Assembly: GCF_040358255.1 (NCBI RefSeq) | Contig: NZ_CP132938.1 | Span: 3,410,001-3,474,000 of the forward strand | Source: Tunturibacter gelidoferens | GTDB taxonomy: Bacteria > Acidobacteriota > Terriglobia > Terriglobales > Acidobacteriaceae | Length of the DNA: 64,000 bases | Direction of reading: 5' to 3' | Shown: one piece after another, positions 16,909 through 25,445 of the stretch | How the letters are laid out: the number at the start of each line of letters is the position of its first letter | Numbering within the stretch: the stretch's first letter is position 1 | Notes under the pieces: generated by a model | Told to the model about the DNA's origin: nothing | Databases searched by the model: none | Seen by the model: only the letters and a program-made list of their open reading frames with translations | Translations under genes and position numbers: made by a program

Positions 16909-16952
16909 CTTATGCGCGAACCGCATAAGTAAAGCCGGGAAAGTCATTGGAC
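16909..16952 (+). promoter_or_regulatory. LysR-type operator and second motif upstream of the virB operon
   Basis: CTTATGCG-N5-CGCATAAG (16909-16929) is an 8-bp perfect palindrome containing the LysR T-N11-A pattern (TGCG-N5-CGCA). Fifteen bases after its TTATGCG-N5-CGCATAA core comes TCATTGGAC (16944-16952). The same pair at exactly the same spacing occurs at 39089-39131 before the excisionase-like gene. The site lies 66 bases before the virB2 start, in a position suited to activation by a LysR protein such as that encoded at 37937-38905. Confidence 0.7.
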
Positions 16953-17017
16953 GCGCGGCTTCGGCTGCCTCTAAGGTCTCGCTATCGCAATTGAATAGAC
17001 CGTTGCTGGAGGTTACC

Positions 17018-17395
17018 ATGCATCACGAAAGCCACGCCGTTCCCCGCCAAAACTATCTCGCCAACCGCAAGGCTACACAATTCTCAAAGCAATCTTTGGC
17101 CCACGCGGTTCGCGTGTTGGCTCCAACCCTATTTGCTCTCACCTTCGCGACTGTTGCTCACGCACAGGGAACGATGGACTTCTCTGGCGCCCAGACCCTT
17201 ATGGGCACCTTCAAGACCTTTGCGATCTACGCGGGCGCGGTTATCTGTTTCGGCGGCCTTATCTTCGCCGGAATCCGGATGATGAGCGGTCGCTTTCAGG
17301 ATGCCATTCCCGGTCTCTTCGGCGCGCTGTTTGGTGCTGGCGTTCTCGGCTGGGGCGCGGGCTGGATTGGTTCACTCACCGGGCAGTCGATGTAG
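17018..17395 (+). CDS. virB2: VirB2/TrbC-like conjugative pilin
   Basis: The ATG has GGAGG 5 bases upstream and gives 125 residues. An N-terminal basic stretch leads to a long signal segment ending VAHAQG, then two hydrophobic segments: FAIYAGAVICFGGLIFAGI, and one Gly/Ala-rich after the short cytoplasmic loop MMSGRFQDAIP. This two-helix hairpin is the usual mature pilin layout. It is the first gene of the type IV secretion operon and sits behind the LysR-type operator. The protein would be processed and assembled into the pilus. Confidence 0.85.
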   Translation: MHHESHAVPRQNYLANRKATQFSKQSLAHAVRVLAPTLFALTFATVAHAQGTMDFSGAQTLMGTFKTFAIYAGAVICFGGLIFAGIRMMSGRFQDAIPGLFGALFGAGVLGWGAGWIGSLTGQSM

Positions 17396-17403
17396 GGGTT
17401 GCC

Positions 17404-17673
17404 ATGCATGCGACCAGGCGGGGAGAACCGCTACCGATCAATCAAGCGTTGAACAGGCCGAGAGCCAAGCTCGGACTCGATCTCTCAGCGTGGATGGCGA
17501 TTGTGTTCGTCTGCGTAACGGTTTTCCTCGTTGGGTTCCGGATGCTGGCGATCCTCGCCTTCCCAACACTCGCAGGCGGCGCATGGCTCATGGTCCGCAA
17601 TCACCCGAAGATGTTCCAACTCTGGGGACTTAGCCTCAGCCAGAAGAGCTACTATGACCCCCGCAAATACTGA
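17404..17673 (+). CDS. virB3: VirB3/TrbD-like inner-membrane protein
   Basis: This 89-residue protein has the VirB3 layout: an amphipathic N terminus with NQALNRPRAKLGLD, two adjacent hydrophobic segments between about residues 28 and 62, then HPKMFQLWGLSLSQKSYYDP. In the family it sits at the base of the secretion channel with VirB4. The start follows virB2 by 8 bases, and its 3' end overlaps the virB4 start by 20 bases, indicating coupled translation. Confidence 0.82.
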   Translation: MHATRRGEPLPINQALNRPRAKLGLDLSAWMAIVFVCVTVFLVGFRMLAILAFPTLAGGAWLMVRNHPKMFQLWGLSLSQKSYYDPRKY

Positions 17674-20023
17674 ACAGCTCAAACACACTCCGTGGTTTGC
17701 GAAAGCTGGAGCTGCGTCCAGCATCGTTCCGATCTCACGCTTCGTTGGGCCGAACATCTTTGCGCTCAAGGGCGGAGGCTACGGCTACCTCTTCTCCCTG
17801 ACCGGCTTGGATGAAGAGGGATTGACTGACCTGGAGCTGGAATCGCGTGTCCGTTCCATCGAGGGAGCATTGCGCGGACTTCCTGAAGGTTCGTGCCTCT
17901 ATCAGTACACGCGCGTGATGTCCGGGTTCGATCTTCCTCGGCGGAAGCAGTACACAAACGAAGCGACGGAGACTTTCGTGAGCGACCGTCTCGCGTTCTT
18001 GAACAAGAGCGCCGCCTTTCGCCGAATTGACCTTCACTGGTGTTTGACGCTGGAACCGGCGCAGGCCAAGTCCTTCGAGCGGAAGCCGAAGGAGAATGCC
18101 GTCGAGACATCGCGGATGCTCTCAGATCTCGAGAAGGCAGCAACCTTACTGGAGGGGCATCTCGGCAACTCGCTTGGATTGAGACTGCTTAGGAAGAATG
18201 AAACCTTCCAGTTCTTTAGCTACTTATTCAATCTGGAGGAGTGGGCTGGCCAGGACGGACTCCGCAGCGATACTGGCGTAGATCGGCAGATCGTGAAGAG
18301 CCCGGTGGCGTGGCACAGCGACCACGTACAGATCGGCAGGCGGCACGTCCAGATGTTTTCGTTGAAGACGACGCCGGAGGCATCGCGCCCGTACCTCTTC
18401 TCCAATTTGCTCACGCTCGACTGTGACAGTGTTCTGTGTACGACATGGCGGGTGAAGTCCGCTTCCGCAGCTCGCAGTGAGATCGACGCGCAGGAGAAGT
18501 TCATCTCGTTTTTCAAAGTCGGCGTGCTAACGCGCGTAATGAGTGGGCGTGACACGGCCTCGCTGGAGACGGGCGCCGGAGCCAAGGCCGCCAATAACAA
18601 CGTAGACGATCTCAGCGATGTCATCCGTTCGCTCGACAAGAAGGCGCAGGGCGAGTTCTCACTTCGGCTGTTGCTCGCCGCTCGTAGCCCCGAGCAGCTT
18701 CGCGGGATCGCTCCCGCTGTGCATCGCGTCTTCGTCGATGCTCACGCTCAGGTCATGGAGGAGACTCTTGGGAACCTGTCCGCGTTCTACGCGATGTTCC
18801 CCGGCAATCACAAGTTCAACGTCTTCCCCATGTGGCTGGCCGAGGATCACCATGCGCGTCTCTCCTCTGTATTCGCGCCGCACATCGGGCATCCGCACTC
18901 CGAGGACCTCGACAGCGAATACCTGAACATCTTCGAGACGCGCACACGGACGCCGTTCTTTCAGGACGTATATGTGGACGGCGTTCGGGTCATGCTCATC
19001 ATCGGCCCGACCGGCACAGGCAAGTCCGTCCACGGCAACCAGATCATTTCTCTTGAACAGAAGTACGGCGGCTTCACCTTCATCTTCGACATCGGCGGCA
19101 GCTACGAGAGCGTCGTCGAGCTCTATGGCGGCAAGGTCGATCGAGTCGGGAAGGACGGTCCGCATGTCAATCCGTTCGCGCTGGAGCCGACCGAGACCAA
19201 CATCAAGTTCCTGTACTCCTTCGTCAAGTTGCTGCTGACAAACGGGGGCGCTGAACTGGATCCCGAAGACGACGACGTAATCCATAAGGCCGTGCAGGAT
19301 ATGTACCTGCTCGACACAGCCAATCGTCGGCTCTCGAATCTCTTTCTCCCCAAGAAGCTTGACCGCTACCTGTCGAAGTGGGTTGGCAAGGGCATCTACA
19401 ACGCCGTCTTCGACAATGTGGAAGACAGCCTTTCGCTCTCCCGCCTCCAGTGCTTCGACTTCCAAGGTGTGAACAACGAACAATATGCCGACCTGGTCGA
19501 ACCCCTGATGGTCTGGTTGCTACGGCGAATCAATGACGTGCTGTACAACCCGGCCAATCTGGGAGTTCCGAAACACATCCTGATCGAAGAGATCTTCTCT
19601 TCGATGAGGAACAAGCAGTTGCTCGACGGCGCGCTCGCGTCCATTAAGACCGTTCGTAAGAACCTTGGCGGTGTGACGATGATCGGCCAGTCAGCGGATG
19701 ACCTCGGAGCGAATGCCGATAGCATCGTGAACTCCTGCACGTCCTTTCTGTTTCTCAAGGACGCGACGTTCAACCGGAAACGGTATGCCGAGCTCTTCAA
19801 GATGAATGAGCAGCAACTCGCTCTTTTTGAGAGCCTGCAGGACCGCGAAGGGCTCTACATGCGGCGTGACGGGCTGACGAAGGTCGTCACCCTGAACCTC
19901 GACAGCCGCAGCTACGCGACGTTTTCGACCAAGCCGAAGGACCGGGTACGCCGGTCGAAGCTGATCGAGAAGTACGGACTCTCTGAGGGCATCGCTCGCT
20001 TCGCCCAGGGCGAGGCTATGTAA
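17654..20023 (+). CDS. virB4: VirB4/TrbE-like conjugation ATPase
   Basis: The ATG at 17654, inside the end of virB3, gives 789 residues and is preceded by AAGAG; longer frames upstream only overlap virB3. The N-terminal half is the VirB4 transfer domain (FVGPNIFALKGGGYGYLFSL). Walker A, IIGPTGTGKSVHG, lies near residue 452, and Walker B-like HILIEEIFSSM near residue 643. A VIVNSC-type helix region follows (ADDLGANADSIVNSC). The length is normal for the family. It powers pilus assembly and substrate transfer at the inner membrane. Confidence 0.92.
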   Translation: MTPANTEQLKHTPWFAKAGAASSIVPISRFVGPNIFALKGGGYGYLFSLTGLDEEGLTDLELESRVRSIEGALRGLPEGSCLYQYTRVMSGFDLPRRKQYTNEATETFVSDRLAFLNKSAAFRRIDLHWCLTLEPAQAKSFERKPKENAVETSRMLSDLEKAATLLEGHLGNSLGLRLLRKNETFQFFSYLFNLEEWAGQDGLRSDTGVDRQIVKSPVAWHSDHVQIGRRHVQMFSLKTTPEASRPYLFSNLLTLDCDSVLCTTWRVKSASAARSEIDAQEKFISFFKVGVLTRVMSGRDTASLETGAGAKAANNNVDDLSDVIRSLDKKAQGEFSLRLLLAARSPEQLRGIAPAVHRVFVDAHAQVMEETLGNLSAFYAMFPGNHKFNVFPMWLAEDHHARLSSVFAPHIGHPHSEDLDSEYLNIFETRTRTPFFQDVYVDGVRVMLIIGPTGTGKSVHGNQIISLEQKYGGFTFIFDIGGSYESVVELYGGKVDRVGKDGPHVNPFALEPTETNIKFLYSFVKLLLTNGGAELDPEDDDVIHKAVQDMYLLDTANRRLSNLFLPKKLDRYLSKWVGKGIYNAVFDNVEDSLSLSRLQCFDFQGVNNEQYADLVEPLMVWLLRRINDVLYNPANLGVPKHILIEEIFSSMRNKQLLDGALASIKTVRKNLGGVTMIGQSADDLGANADSIVNSCTSFLFLKDATFNRKRYAELFKMNEQQLALFESLQDREGLYMRRDGLTKVVTLNLDSRSYATFSTKPKDRVRRSKLIEKYGLSEGIARFAQGEAM

Positions 20024-20052
20024 GTAATCCAATACACGACCAAAGGGACCTT

Positions 20053-20892
20053 ATGAAACCGCCTATGATCCTCGCCGTTACATCTCTTCTCTCGCTGGCC
20101 TGTGGGCTCGTCCGGGCCTCCACCCCTCCCGATCCACACCACCTCCAGCCGAACGCTCCGCGCTTGGTCACGGTCTCCGAGGCGCAGACGCCGCCCGTGA
20201 TCCGCGCCGGTCTCCTACAATCGACCCTCATTCTGCTTCCGACCGAGGAGAAGATCGCAACCGTGTTCGGTGGTGACACCGTGGACTGGGTATTCGATGC
20301 AGGGCACGTTGCCAGTCGGTTCATCAGCGTCAAGCCGAAGCTCGCGAATGCGACGACCGACATCCACATTGTTTCGGACCATGGCAACGAGTACACCCTG
20401 CAGCTTCAAGAGATCTCAAGCGAAGCTGATGGCCACTTCGATTCGAAGGTCTTCATCGTTCCCGGCGACAAGGCTGCGAAGGACAGACTGACGGACATGC
20501 CTGTCTTCGTGCCTGCCGCCGAGTTGGAGAAGGCCAAACAGGAGGCAGCGGCAGCAAAGGCCGCGCAGACCGGTGAGGTGAAGGCGGAAGCGACTAAGGC
20601 CGAGACGTACCGGAGCCAATATCCCGGTAGCCTCCATTTTGACTACGCGTGGGACGCGAAGAAGGCCAAAGAACTCGGCCTGCAGCAAATATGGCGTGAT
20701 GACAAGTTCACCTATCTGCGAGGCCAGTTCCAGGAGACGCCTGCGCTCTATGAGCTGAAAGACGGCAAAGGCTCGCTCATCAACTTCGACTACAGCGCCG
20801 GCCTGTATACCGTGCCCAAGCAGCTCGACAACGGCTATCTCACGATTGGCAAGAAGCGTGTAGACTTCCACCGCACCGAGGAGAAAAACTAG
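20053..20892 (+). CDS. virB9: VirB9/TrbG-like outer-membrane core protein
   Basis: This 279-residue protein has an N-terminal signal segment (MILAVTSLLSLACGLVRAS). The N-terminal domain carries ILLPTEEKIATVFGGDTVDW and VKPKLANATTDIHIV, as in VirB9/TrbG. A charged Ala/Lys-rich linker (about 160-190) precedes the C-terminal beta-domain, with FDYAWD, DDKFTYLRGQFQ, and ending GYLTIGKKRVDFHR, which resembles the VirB7/VirB10-contact domain. ACGGG-like ribosome sites are poor, but the gene starts 29 bases after virB4 and 2 bases before virB10, so it is part of the operon. Confidence 0.85.
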   Translation: MKPPMILAVTSLLSLACGLVRASTPPDPHHLQPNAPRLVTVSEAQTPPVIRAGLLQSTLILLPTEEKIATVFGGDTVDWVFDAGHVASRFISVKPKLANATTDIHIVSDHGNEYTLQLQEISSEADGHFDSKVFIVPGDKAAKDRLTDMPVFVPAAELEKAKQEAAAAKAAQTGEVKAEATKAETYRSQYPGSLHFDYAWDAKKAKELGLQQIWRDDKFTYLRGQFQETPALYELKDGKGSLINFDYSAGLYTVPKQLDNGYLTIGKKRVDFHRTEEKN

Positions 20893-20894
20893 CC

Positions 20895-22196
20895 ATGCAC
20901 GAAATCAATGAAAATCCGCCCGCTACCGTCCCGGTGCAGCGTGAGGCTATTGGACCGCTCAAGAAGAGCACGCCTGTCGTCATCGCGCTGATTGCCATCG
21001 TCGCGCTGATCGGTATCGCAAACGTGTCCAGCCTCGTCAGCGGAAAGAAGAAATCCGCACCGCAAAGTGCGTTGCCCATGAGGCCATCGACCGCTAACCC
21101 GCAGCAGGTTACGAGCTTCGAGACCCAGCAGCAGATGCAGGCTCGCAAGGATGCCGACGACCGGCAGCGTCAACAGGAGCTTGCGGCCGAGATGCAGCAG
21201 CTTCAGCAACAGCAGGCCGTGCCCGGTCCCGAAGCGGATGGGACACCCAGGATGACCGTCGCACAGCGGGAGGCCATCTACGGCGACAGCCCGAACGCTC
21301 CCAAGCAAACCTCGAATGTCTCCCAAGCTCAGGCAGAAGCGAAACAGAAGACTCTGGAGCGCGAGAAGCTGCATCAGGACGCCTTAAACAGCGATACCGT
21401 TGCCATTGACTTTAGTCACCCCAGTGTCGCCGCTCCCGCTGTGCCGCAGACTATCGCTGTGCTTGGAGAGCGAGAGGAGGCGTCCTCTAAGGCGTCAGGG
21501 GAGGCCATCGCCCCCACCGCGCCCGAGGTGCCGAAGCCTGCCGAACAGCAGCAACCCAAATCAGCGGCCAAGACAGACCCGATGGCTCCCTATGATTTCG
21601 ACGGCTATCAAGGCCGACTGTACAGGGTCTTCGAGGGAACGGTCTTTGAAGGCGTCGTCACGAATCACATTGACGGTGGATTGGCCGGGCCGATTCTCAT
21701 CATGCTCACCACGGACTACTATTCCCACGACCATCAGCAACTCCTCATGCCGCAAGGGACTCGCTTGATTGGGACAGTCCAGAGTGTCGGCAACGCCCAG
21801 CAGCGGAAGATGTTCGTCACGTTCCATCGTGCCGTGTGCCCGGATGGGTTCTCGATCCAGTTAGACAAGTATGTCGGTCTCGATCCTGTAGGTACCACTG
21901 GCCTTGCGACGAAAGTGGACCACGGCTACTTGCAGGCATTCGCGGCGGCGGCGGCGGTGGCAGGCTTAGGCGGACTTGCCCAAATCGGCAACAACGGAAG
22001 CGTCCTATCCCCATCGACCCAGATACGGAATGGCATCTCGGCGCAATCCGCCACCGAGGGTGAACAGATCCTTAATCACTTCCTCAATCGCTTGCCGGTC
22101 ATCACGCTCAAGGAAGGCTCCCGTGCCCGCGTGTACATCGGCACGGACATCCTCATCCCGTCTTACGCAGAACATCGCGTCGATCCGACCCTGTGA
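20895..22196 (+). CDS. virB10: VirB10/TrbI-like channel protein
   Basis: This 433-residue protein has a short cytoplasmic N terminus and one membrane segment (VIALIAIVALIGIANVSSLV, about 29-48). A long Gln/Ala/Pro-rich periplasmic region (50-230) follows, then the conserved C-terminal beta-barrel. Family hallmarks are YRVFEGTVFEGVVTNHIDG, QLLMPQGTRLIGTV, VTFHRAVCPDGFSIQLDK and the end LKEGSRARVYIGTDILIP. A Gly/Ala-rich segment near 350-360 corresponds to the outer-membrane antenna. It bridges inner and outer membranes in the transfer channel. Confidence 0.92.
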   Translation: MHEINENPPATVPVQREAIGPLKKSTPVVIALIAIVALIGIANVSSLVSGKKKSAPQSALPMRPSTANPQQVTSFETQQQMQARKDADDRQRQQELAAEMQQLQQQQAVPGPEADGTPRMTVAQREAIYGDSPNAPKQTSNVSQAQAEAKQKTLEREKLHQDALNSDTVAIDFSHPSVAAPAVPQTIAVLGEREEASSKASGEAIAPTAPEVPKPAEQQQPKSAAKTDPMAPYDFDGYQGRLYRVFEGTVFEGVVTNHIDGGLAGPILIMLTTDYYSHDHQQLLMPQGTRLIGTVQSVGNAQQRKMFVTFHRAVCPDGFSIQLDKYVGLDPVGTTGLATKVDHGYLQAFAAAAAVAGLGGLAQIGNNGSVLSPSTQIRNGISAQSATEGEQILNHFLNRLPVITLKEGSRARVYIGTDILIPSYAEHRVDPTL

Positions 22197-22216
22197 CGGC
22201 GTCGCTGGAGAACACC

Positions 22217-22441
22217 ATGAAGAGCGGCATCCTGAAGGGCCACATCCCAGCCGTCGCGGTGCTTGCAACCACCCTCGCCTGTGGCCTCGCTCATACGTCC
22301 GTTTCGGAAACTCTGAAAGACGTTCCGAGCTTCGTTGAGTTGGTCGGTGATGTAACGCGGTTCCCGCATCGAGTAGCGACCAGTTTCAACAAGCTTTCGG
22401 AGCGGATGGACCCCACCTGCTCTGAGTGCAACCAACCCTAA
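22217..22441 (+). CDS. Small secreted protein of the virB operon (VirB7/TrbK position)
   Basis: The ATG at 22217 has GGAGA about 7 bases upstream and gives 74 residues. A hydrophobic signal segment (AVAVLATTLACGLAHT) contains a Cys that might be lipidated, although the lipobox is not perfect. The rest is short and polar, ending with a CSEC pair. Its place between virB10 and virB5 and its size fit a VirB7- or TrbK-type accessory protein, such as an entry-exclusion lipoprotein. Sequence similarity alone does not show this. Confidence 0.5.
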   Translation: MKSGILKGHIPAVAVLATTLACGLAHTSVSETLKDVPSFVELVGDVTRFPHRVATSFNKLSERMDPTCSECNQP

Positions 22442-22457
22442 CCCTTCAGGAGCCGTT

Positions 22458-23246
22458 ATGAAGTTCAATCTGAAAAATCGGAAGAAGTACCTGATAGCAG
22501 GCGGCCTATTGCTTGCGACGGCTACGCCGAGTTTTGCGCTCTTCGGCATCGGCGATATCGTCTTTGATCCGACGAGCTACGCCAGCCTCGTCTCACAAGC
22601 GACGACCGCCCTCAACCAGTTCAAGACCATCGAGAACAACGTCACCCACTTTTCCTTCAAGCAGCAGTGGCAGACGACGCTCAATGCTCTCAAGAGCGCA
22701 AACGTCGCCAATATGTTCGGGGAGACGAATGGGATGAGCATCGCCCTCAATACCAACGAGCCGAGTGCCTCGACGATGGCTTGGAAGACGGCCAGTGTCC
22801 CGGTGAGCAGCACCACCAGCACCTACCTCCAAGGTCAGGCTGTCGGGAACAGCGCACAACTTTCCCAGCTTGCCATGGTCGAGATGTCCGATTCGGTCTC
22901 GCCGGACTGCCTAACGGCAGTCGGACAGTACCGGGCGACGCGCGGCCAGAACGCAACCGCAAACAGCGCGCTTTCGCAGCAGCAGTTCGATGCCACGTCA
23001 GCGACGAACAGTGAGGTGCAGCAGTTGAACCTTTTGAACGCGGCTCAGGCTCAACAGTTGTCGGAGATGCAGTCCCAGGCGGCCATGCAGGTTTGCCTTG
23101 CCTCGCAGATGACCGTGGCGAACATGCAACAGCGGAATGCCACCGCACAGGACTTGAACACGGCGGCGGCGGTTCAGGCAGAACGGGCCGCAAATGACAC
23201 GAGTGCGGCGAATGAAGGCAGTACCTGGCGGACGTACCTGCCCTAA
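22458..23246 (+). CDS. virB5: VirB5/TrbJ-like conjugal transfer protein
   Basis: This 262-residue protein has a signal peptide (YLIAGGLLLATATPSFA) followed by FGIGDIVFDPTSYASL, the usual start of mature TrbJ/VirB5 proteins, then long Gln/Ala-rich helices. Two Cys residues (SPDCLTAVG and AMQVCLAS) may form a disulphide. The last residues GSTWRTYLP recur almost unchanged in the next gene product. VirB5 proteins sit at the pilus tip or in the periplasm. AGGAGC lies 8 bases before the ATG. Confidence 0.8.
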   Translation: MKFNLKNRKKYLIAGGLLLATATPSFALFGIGDIVFDPTSYASLVSQATTALNQFKTIENNVTHFSFKQQWQTTLNALKSANVANMFGETNGMSIALNTNEPSASTMAWKTASVPVSSTTSTYLQGQAVGNSAQLSQLAMVEMSDSVSPDCLTAVGQYRATRGQNATANSALSQQQFDATSATNSEVQQLNLLNAAQAQQLSEMQSQAAMQVCLASQMTVANMQQRNATAQDLNTAAAVQAERAANDTSAANEGSTWRTYLP

Positions 23247-23258
23247 CTTGGAGACCCA

Positions 23259-23519
23259 ATGCTGAACGCAATCAATACGAAGCTTCTCCTTGCAATTCTT
23301 GCGGCACTGACCGTCATTGGGGGTGCCGTCCTTTATCACCGCAATCAATCGGAGAAAGCAGCCGCCAAAGCCGCCGCAATTCTTCAGCAACAACACAACC
23401 ACGCTCAGGAGCAAAAGAAACGAGACGAAGCATTTCGGCAGCAGGTCGAGGCGGACAAAAAACGGCACAACACCGCTGCAGCCCAGGAAGGTAAGACCTG
23501 GAAGACCTACATCCCATAA
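23259..23519 (+). CDS. Small membrane-anchored coiled-coil protein
   Basis: The 86 residues comprise an N-terminal membrane segment (LLLAILAALTVIGGAVLYH), a highly charged Ala/Gln/Lys helix (about 33-75) and the end GKTWKTYIP. The C-terminal nonapeptide is nearly that of the VirB5-like protein just upstream (GSTWRTYLP). It lies 12 bases downstream of that gene. The function is unknown; it may share a docking site with VirB5 in the secretion channel. Confidence 0.6.
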   Translation: MLNAINTKLLLAILAALTVIGGAVLYHRNQSEKAAAKAAAILQQQHNHAQEQKKRDEAFRQQVEADKKRHNTAAAQEGKTWKTYIP

Positions 23520-23553
23520 ACCATAACCGAGAACCCCTGAGAGCGACATTGTC

Positions 23554-24474
23554 ATGGCTTCCATTGTGTTGTTAGCACAGGCCCTTCCCAGCGCAAGCTC
23601 TGGCGTCGACTGGCTGTATGTGTTCACCAACAACCTGACCAACCTCACAACGCAGAATGGTGGAGCTCTCACTCAGCTAGGCATGACGGAGCTAAGCTGC
23701 ATCGCGCTTTTCACCCTCGTCAATATGGTCGTGAACTGGAACACGTCCAGCATGACGTTTCGGCTTCACAATCATCAGGTTCGTGCGGGCGACCTAACGA
23801 AGTTCCTGCTCCAACTCATCATCTGCTGTCTGCTGGAAAACTACTGGGTTGCCCCGTTCCCCGGCGCGAGCTTTGGCATCAACCACTTCTTTTCCTATAT
23901 CGCCCAGGCGATGGTCGTCGCGTTCGATCAAAGCTCCCTCGATTCGTTGCTCCAGTTGCTCAAAACTGCGGGCGACAACACGTCAATGCCGAGTATTACG
24001 GCACCCGTTCAAATCCTCTGCTATTTCTTTGTGCAGGCCCTCCTGGGTCTTGCTTCCGCGATCCTATTCCTCATCAACTGCAGCGCCTTTATCCTTTATG
24101 GAGTGACGGCACTGTTCGGACCGATTTTCGTGCCCTTACTGATGACAAGAACTTTCCGAGCTAAATTCTTCAGTTTCCTGGATGTGCTCATCAGCTTTGC
24201 CATGATCCGGGCAGTCGCAGCGGCCTTCATCTTCGTATGGGCGGGATTCTTGAATGCCTTTATTCAACAGACCTTCAACGGCAACTATTCGATGGAGATG
24301 TGGCTTGCAAACCTCATCCCCTGCACGATGGTATTCATCGCGTTCATCATCAACATGCTCTTCATTCCGAGCATGACCCAGGCCATCTTTGGAGGAGCAG
24401 CTGGGCTGGCTTCAAGAGCGGCGGACGTAGGAGCGGGACTGGCAACAGTGGCCATAAGGGCCGGAGGAGCGTGA
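23554..24474 (+). CDS. virB6: VirB6/TrbL-like polytopic membrane protein
   Basis: This 306-residue protein has a periplasmic N-terminal part and at least five hydrophobic segments, for example ILCYFFVQALLGLASAILFL, SAFILYGVTALFGPIFVPLL and LIPCTMVFIAFIINMLFIP. Conserved Trp residues in the first third and the Gly/Ala-rich tail fit VirB6/TrbL. The predicted role is the inner-membrane pore of the conjugation channel. It follows the coiled-coil gene by 34 bases. Confidence 0.85.
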   Translation: MASIVLLAQALPSASSGVDWLYVFTNNLTNLTTQNGGALTQLGMTELSCIALFTLVNMVVNWNTSSMTFRLHNHQVRAGDLTKFLLQLIICCLLENYWVAPFPGASFGINHFFSYIAQAMVVAFDQSSLDSLLQLLKTAGDNTSMPSITAPVQILCYFFVQALLGLASAILFLINCSAFILYGVTALFGPIFVPLLMTRTFRAKFFSFLDVLISFAMIRAVAAAFIFVWAGFLNAFIQQTFNGNYSMEMWLANLIPCTMVFIAFIINMLFIPSMTQAIFGGAAGLASRAADVGAGLATVAIRAGGA

Positions 24475-24478
24475 GCTT

Positions 24479-24664
24479 ATGTGGGATTTTCTGTTTGGGT
24501 ATTTCTTTGGCCGGGCAACAGGCATCGGACGGATCTTGCGACCGGTCCTGTGGCTTCTTTTGGTCGGCTTGGTAGTCGCCGCGTTCGTCTACGCCGGAGT
24601 TGTTCTCAACGCAGTCAATGAAAGGAATCGGGCCCCTCATGTCCAGCCACACTCTACACGCTGA
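24479..24664 (+). CDS. Small transmembrane protein between virB6 and virB8
   Basis: The 61 residues start with aromatic MWDFLFGYFFGR and contain one strong membrane segment (VLWLLLVGLVVAAFVYAGVVL). It begins 4 bases after virB6 and overlaps the start of virB8 by 26 bases, so it is translated with them. I do not recognise the family. A structural helper of the inner-membrane complex is possible. Confidence 0.55.
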   Translation: MWDFLFGYFFGRATGIGRILRPVLWLLLVGLVVAAFVYAGVVLNAVNERNRAPHVQPHSTR

Positions 24665-25445
24665 AATGCCGCTAACTCCGCAGCAGTCCATCTTGACTGA
24701 CGAGATCGGCAACGAGGTCTACTCTTCACACTATGCCGAGCGGAAGCTAAGCCGATTTGTGATCGGAGCGGAGACGATCCTACTGTTAGGAGCGTTCGGC
24801 ATAATCCTATCTTTGGCTCATCGGCCGATCGCGATTCGGTACATCCGAATTGACGAGATGGGGCGCGCTCAGGCGATTCAATACACCGACCTAAACTACA
24901 GTCCCCGTGAGGGTGAGGTCCGTACTTACCTGACCGATTGGGCGAACTATCGCTACACCATCGCCCGCGAGACGATTGCCAAGAAGTATCCGCTGAACTA
25001 CTACTTCCTGTCGCAGACTCTCGCCTCGCAACTGATGAGCCAGGACAACCAGAGTCACCTTGTTTCGCAGGTTATTGGGGGACAGGTTGAGCAGAGCGAT
25101 GTAGAGGTCAAGAACGTAACGATTACCTCCATGTCCGAGGAGACGGTTCAGGGTGCAACGATTGCTCGCGGTACGGCTCTCGTGACCATCGACAAGCTCT
25201 ACGCCTCACGGAACTCACGGGAGCCGAGGACCGAGCATTGGCTTCTCAGCGTGACGTACTACCTCAACCCAAAGCAGGTCAGCGATCAGGCCCGGATCTT
25301 TCCTCAATTCGAGACGATCAATCCACTCGGTCTGACCATCACGGAGTTCCACGAGAACCGGATGTCCGTTGATCCGATTGCGCCGGGTGCTAACGCTGCT
25401 GCTTCGCCCCTTGCGCCGCAGGCAGCGACGGGAGAGCCGAGATGA
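24639..25445 (+). CDS. virB8: VirB8/TrbF-like inner-membrane assembly protein
   Basis: From the ATG at 24639 the protein has 268 residues; ATGs at 24600 and 24618 lie in the previous gene and lack ribosome sites. It has a cytoplasmic N terminus, one membrane segment (ETILLLGAFGIILSLA) and a periplasmic NTF2-like domain with VRTYLTDWANYRYTIARETI and a beta-sheet ending in HWLLSVTYYLNPK. The Pro/Ala-rich tail overlaps the virB11 start by 4 bases (ATGA). VirB8 nucleates the channel assembly. Confidence 0.85.
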   Translation: MSSHTLHAEMPLTPQQSILTDEIGNEVYSSHYAERKLSRFVIGAETILLLGAFGIILSLAHRPIAIRYIRIDEMGRAQAIQYTDLNYSPREGEVRTYLTDWANYRYTIARETIAKKYPLNYYFLSQTLASQLMSQDNQSHLVSQVIGGQVEQSDVEVKNVTITSMSEETVQGATIARGTALVTIDKLYASRNSREPRTEHWLLSVTYYLNPKQVSDQARIFPQFETINPLGLTITEFHENRMSVDPIAPGANAAASPLAPQAATGEPR

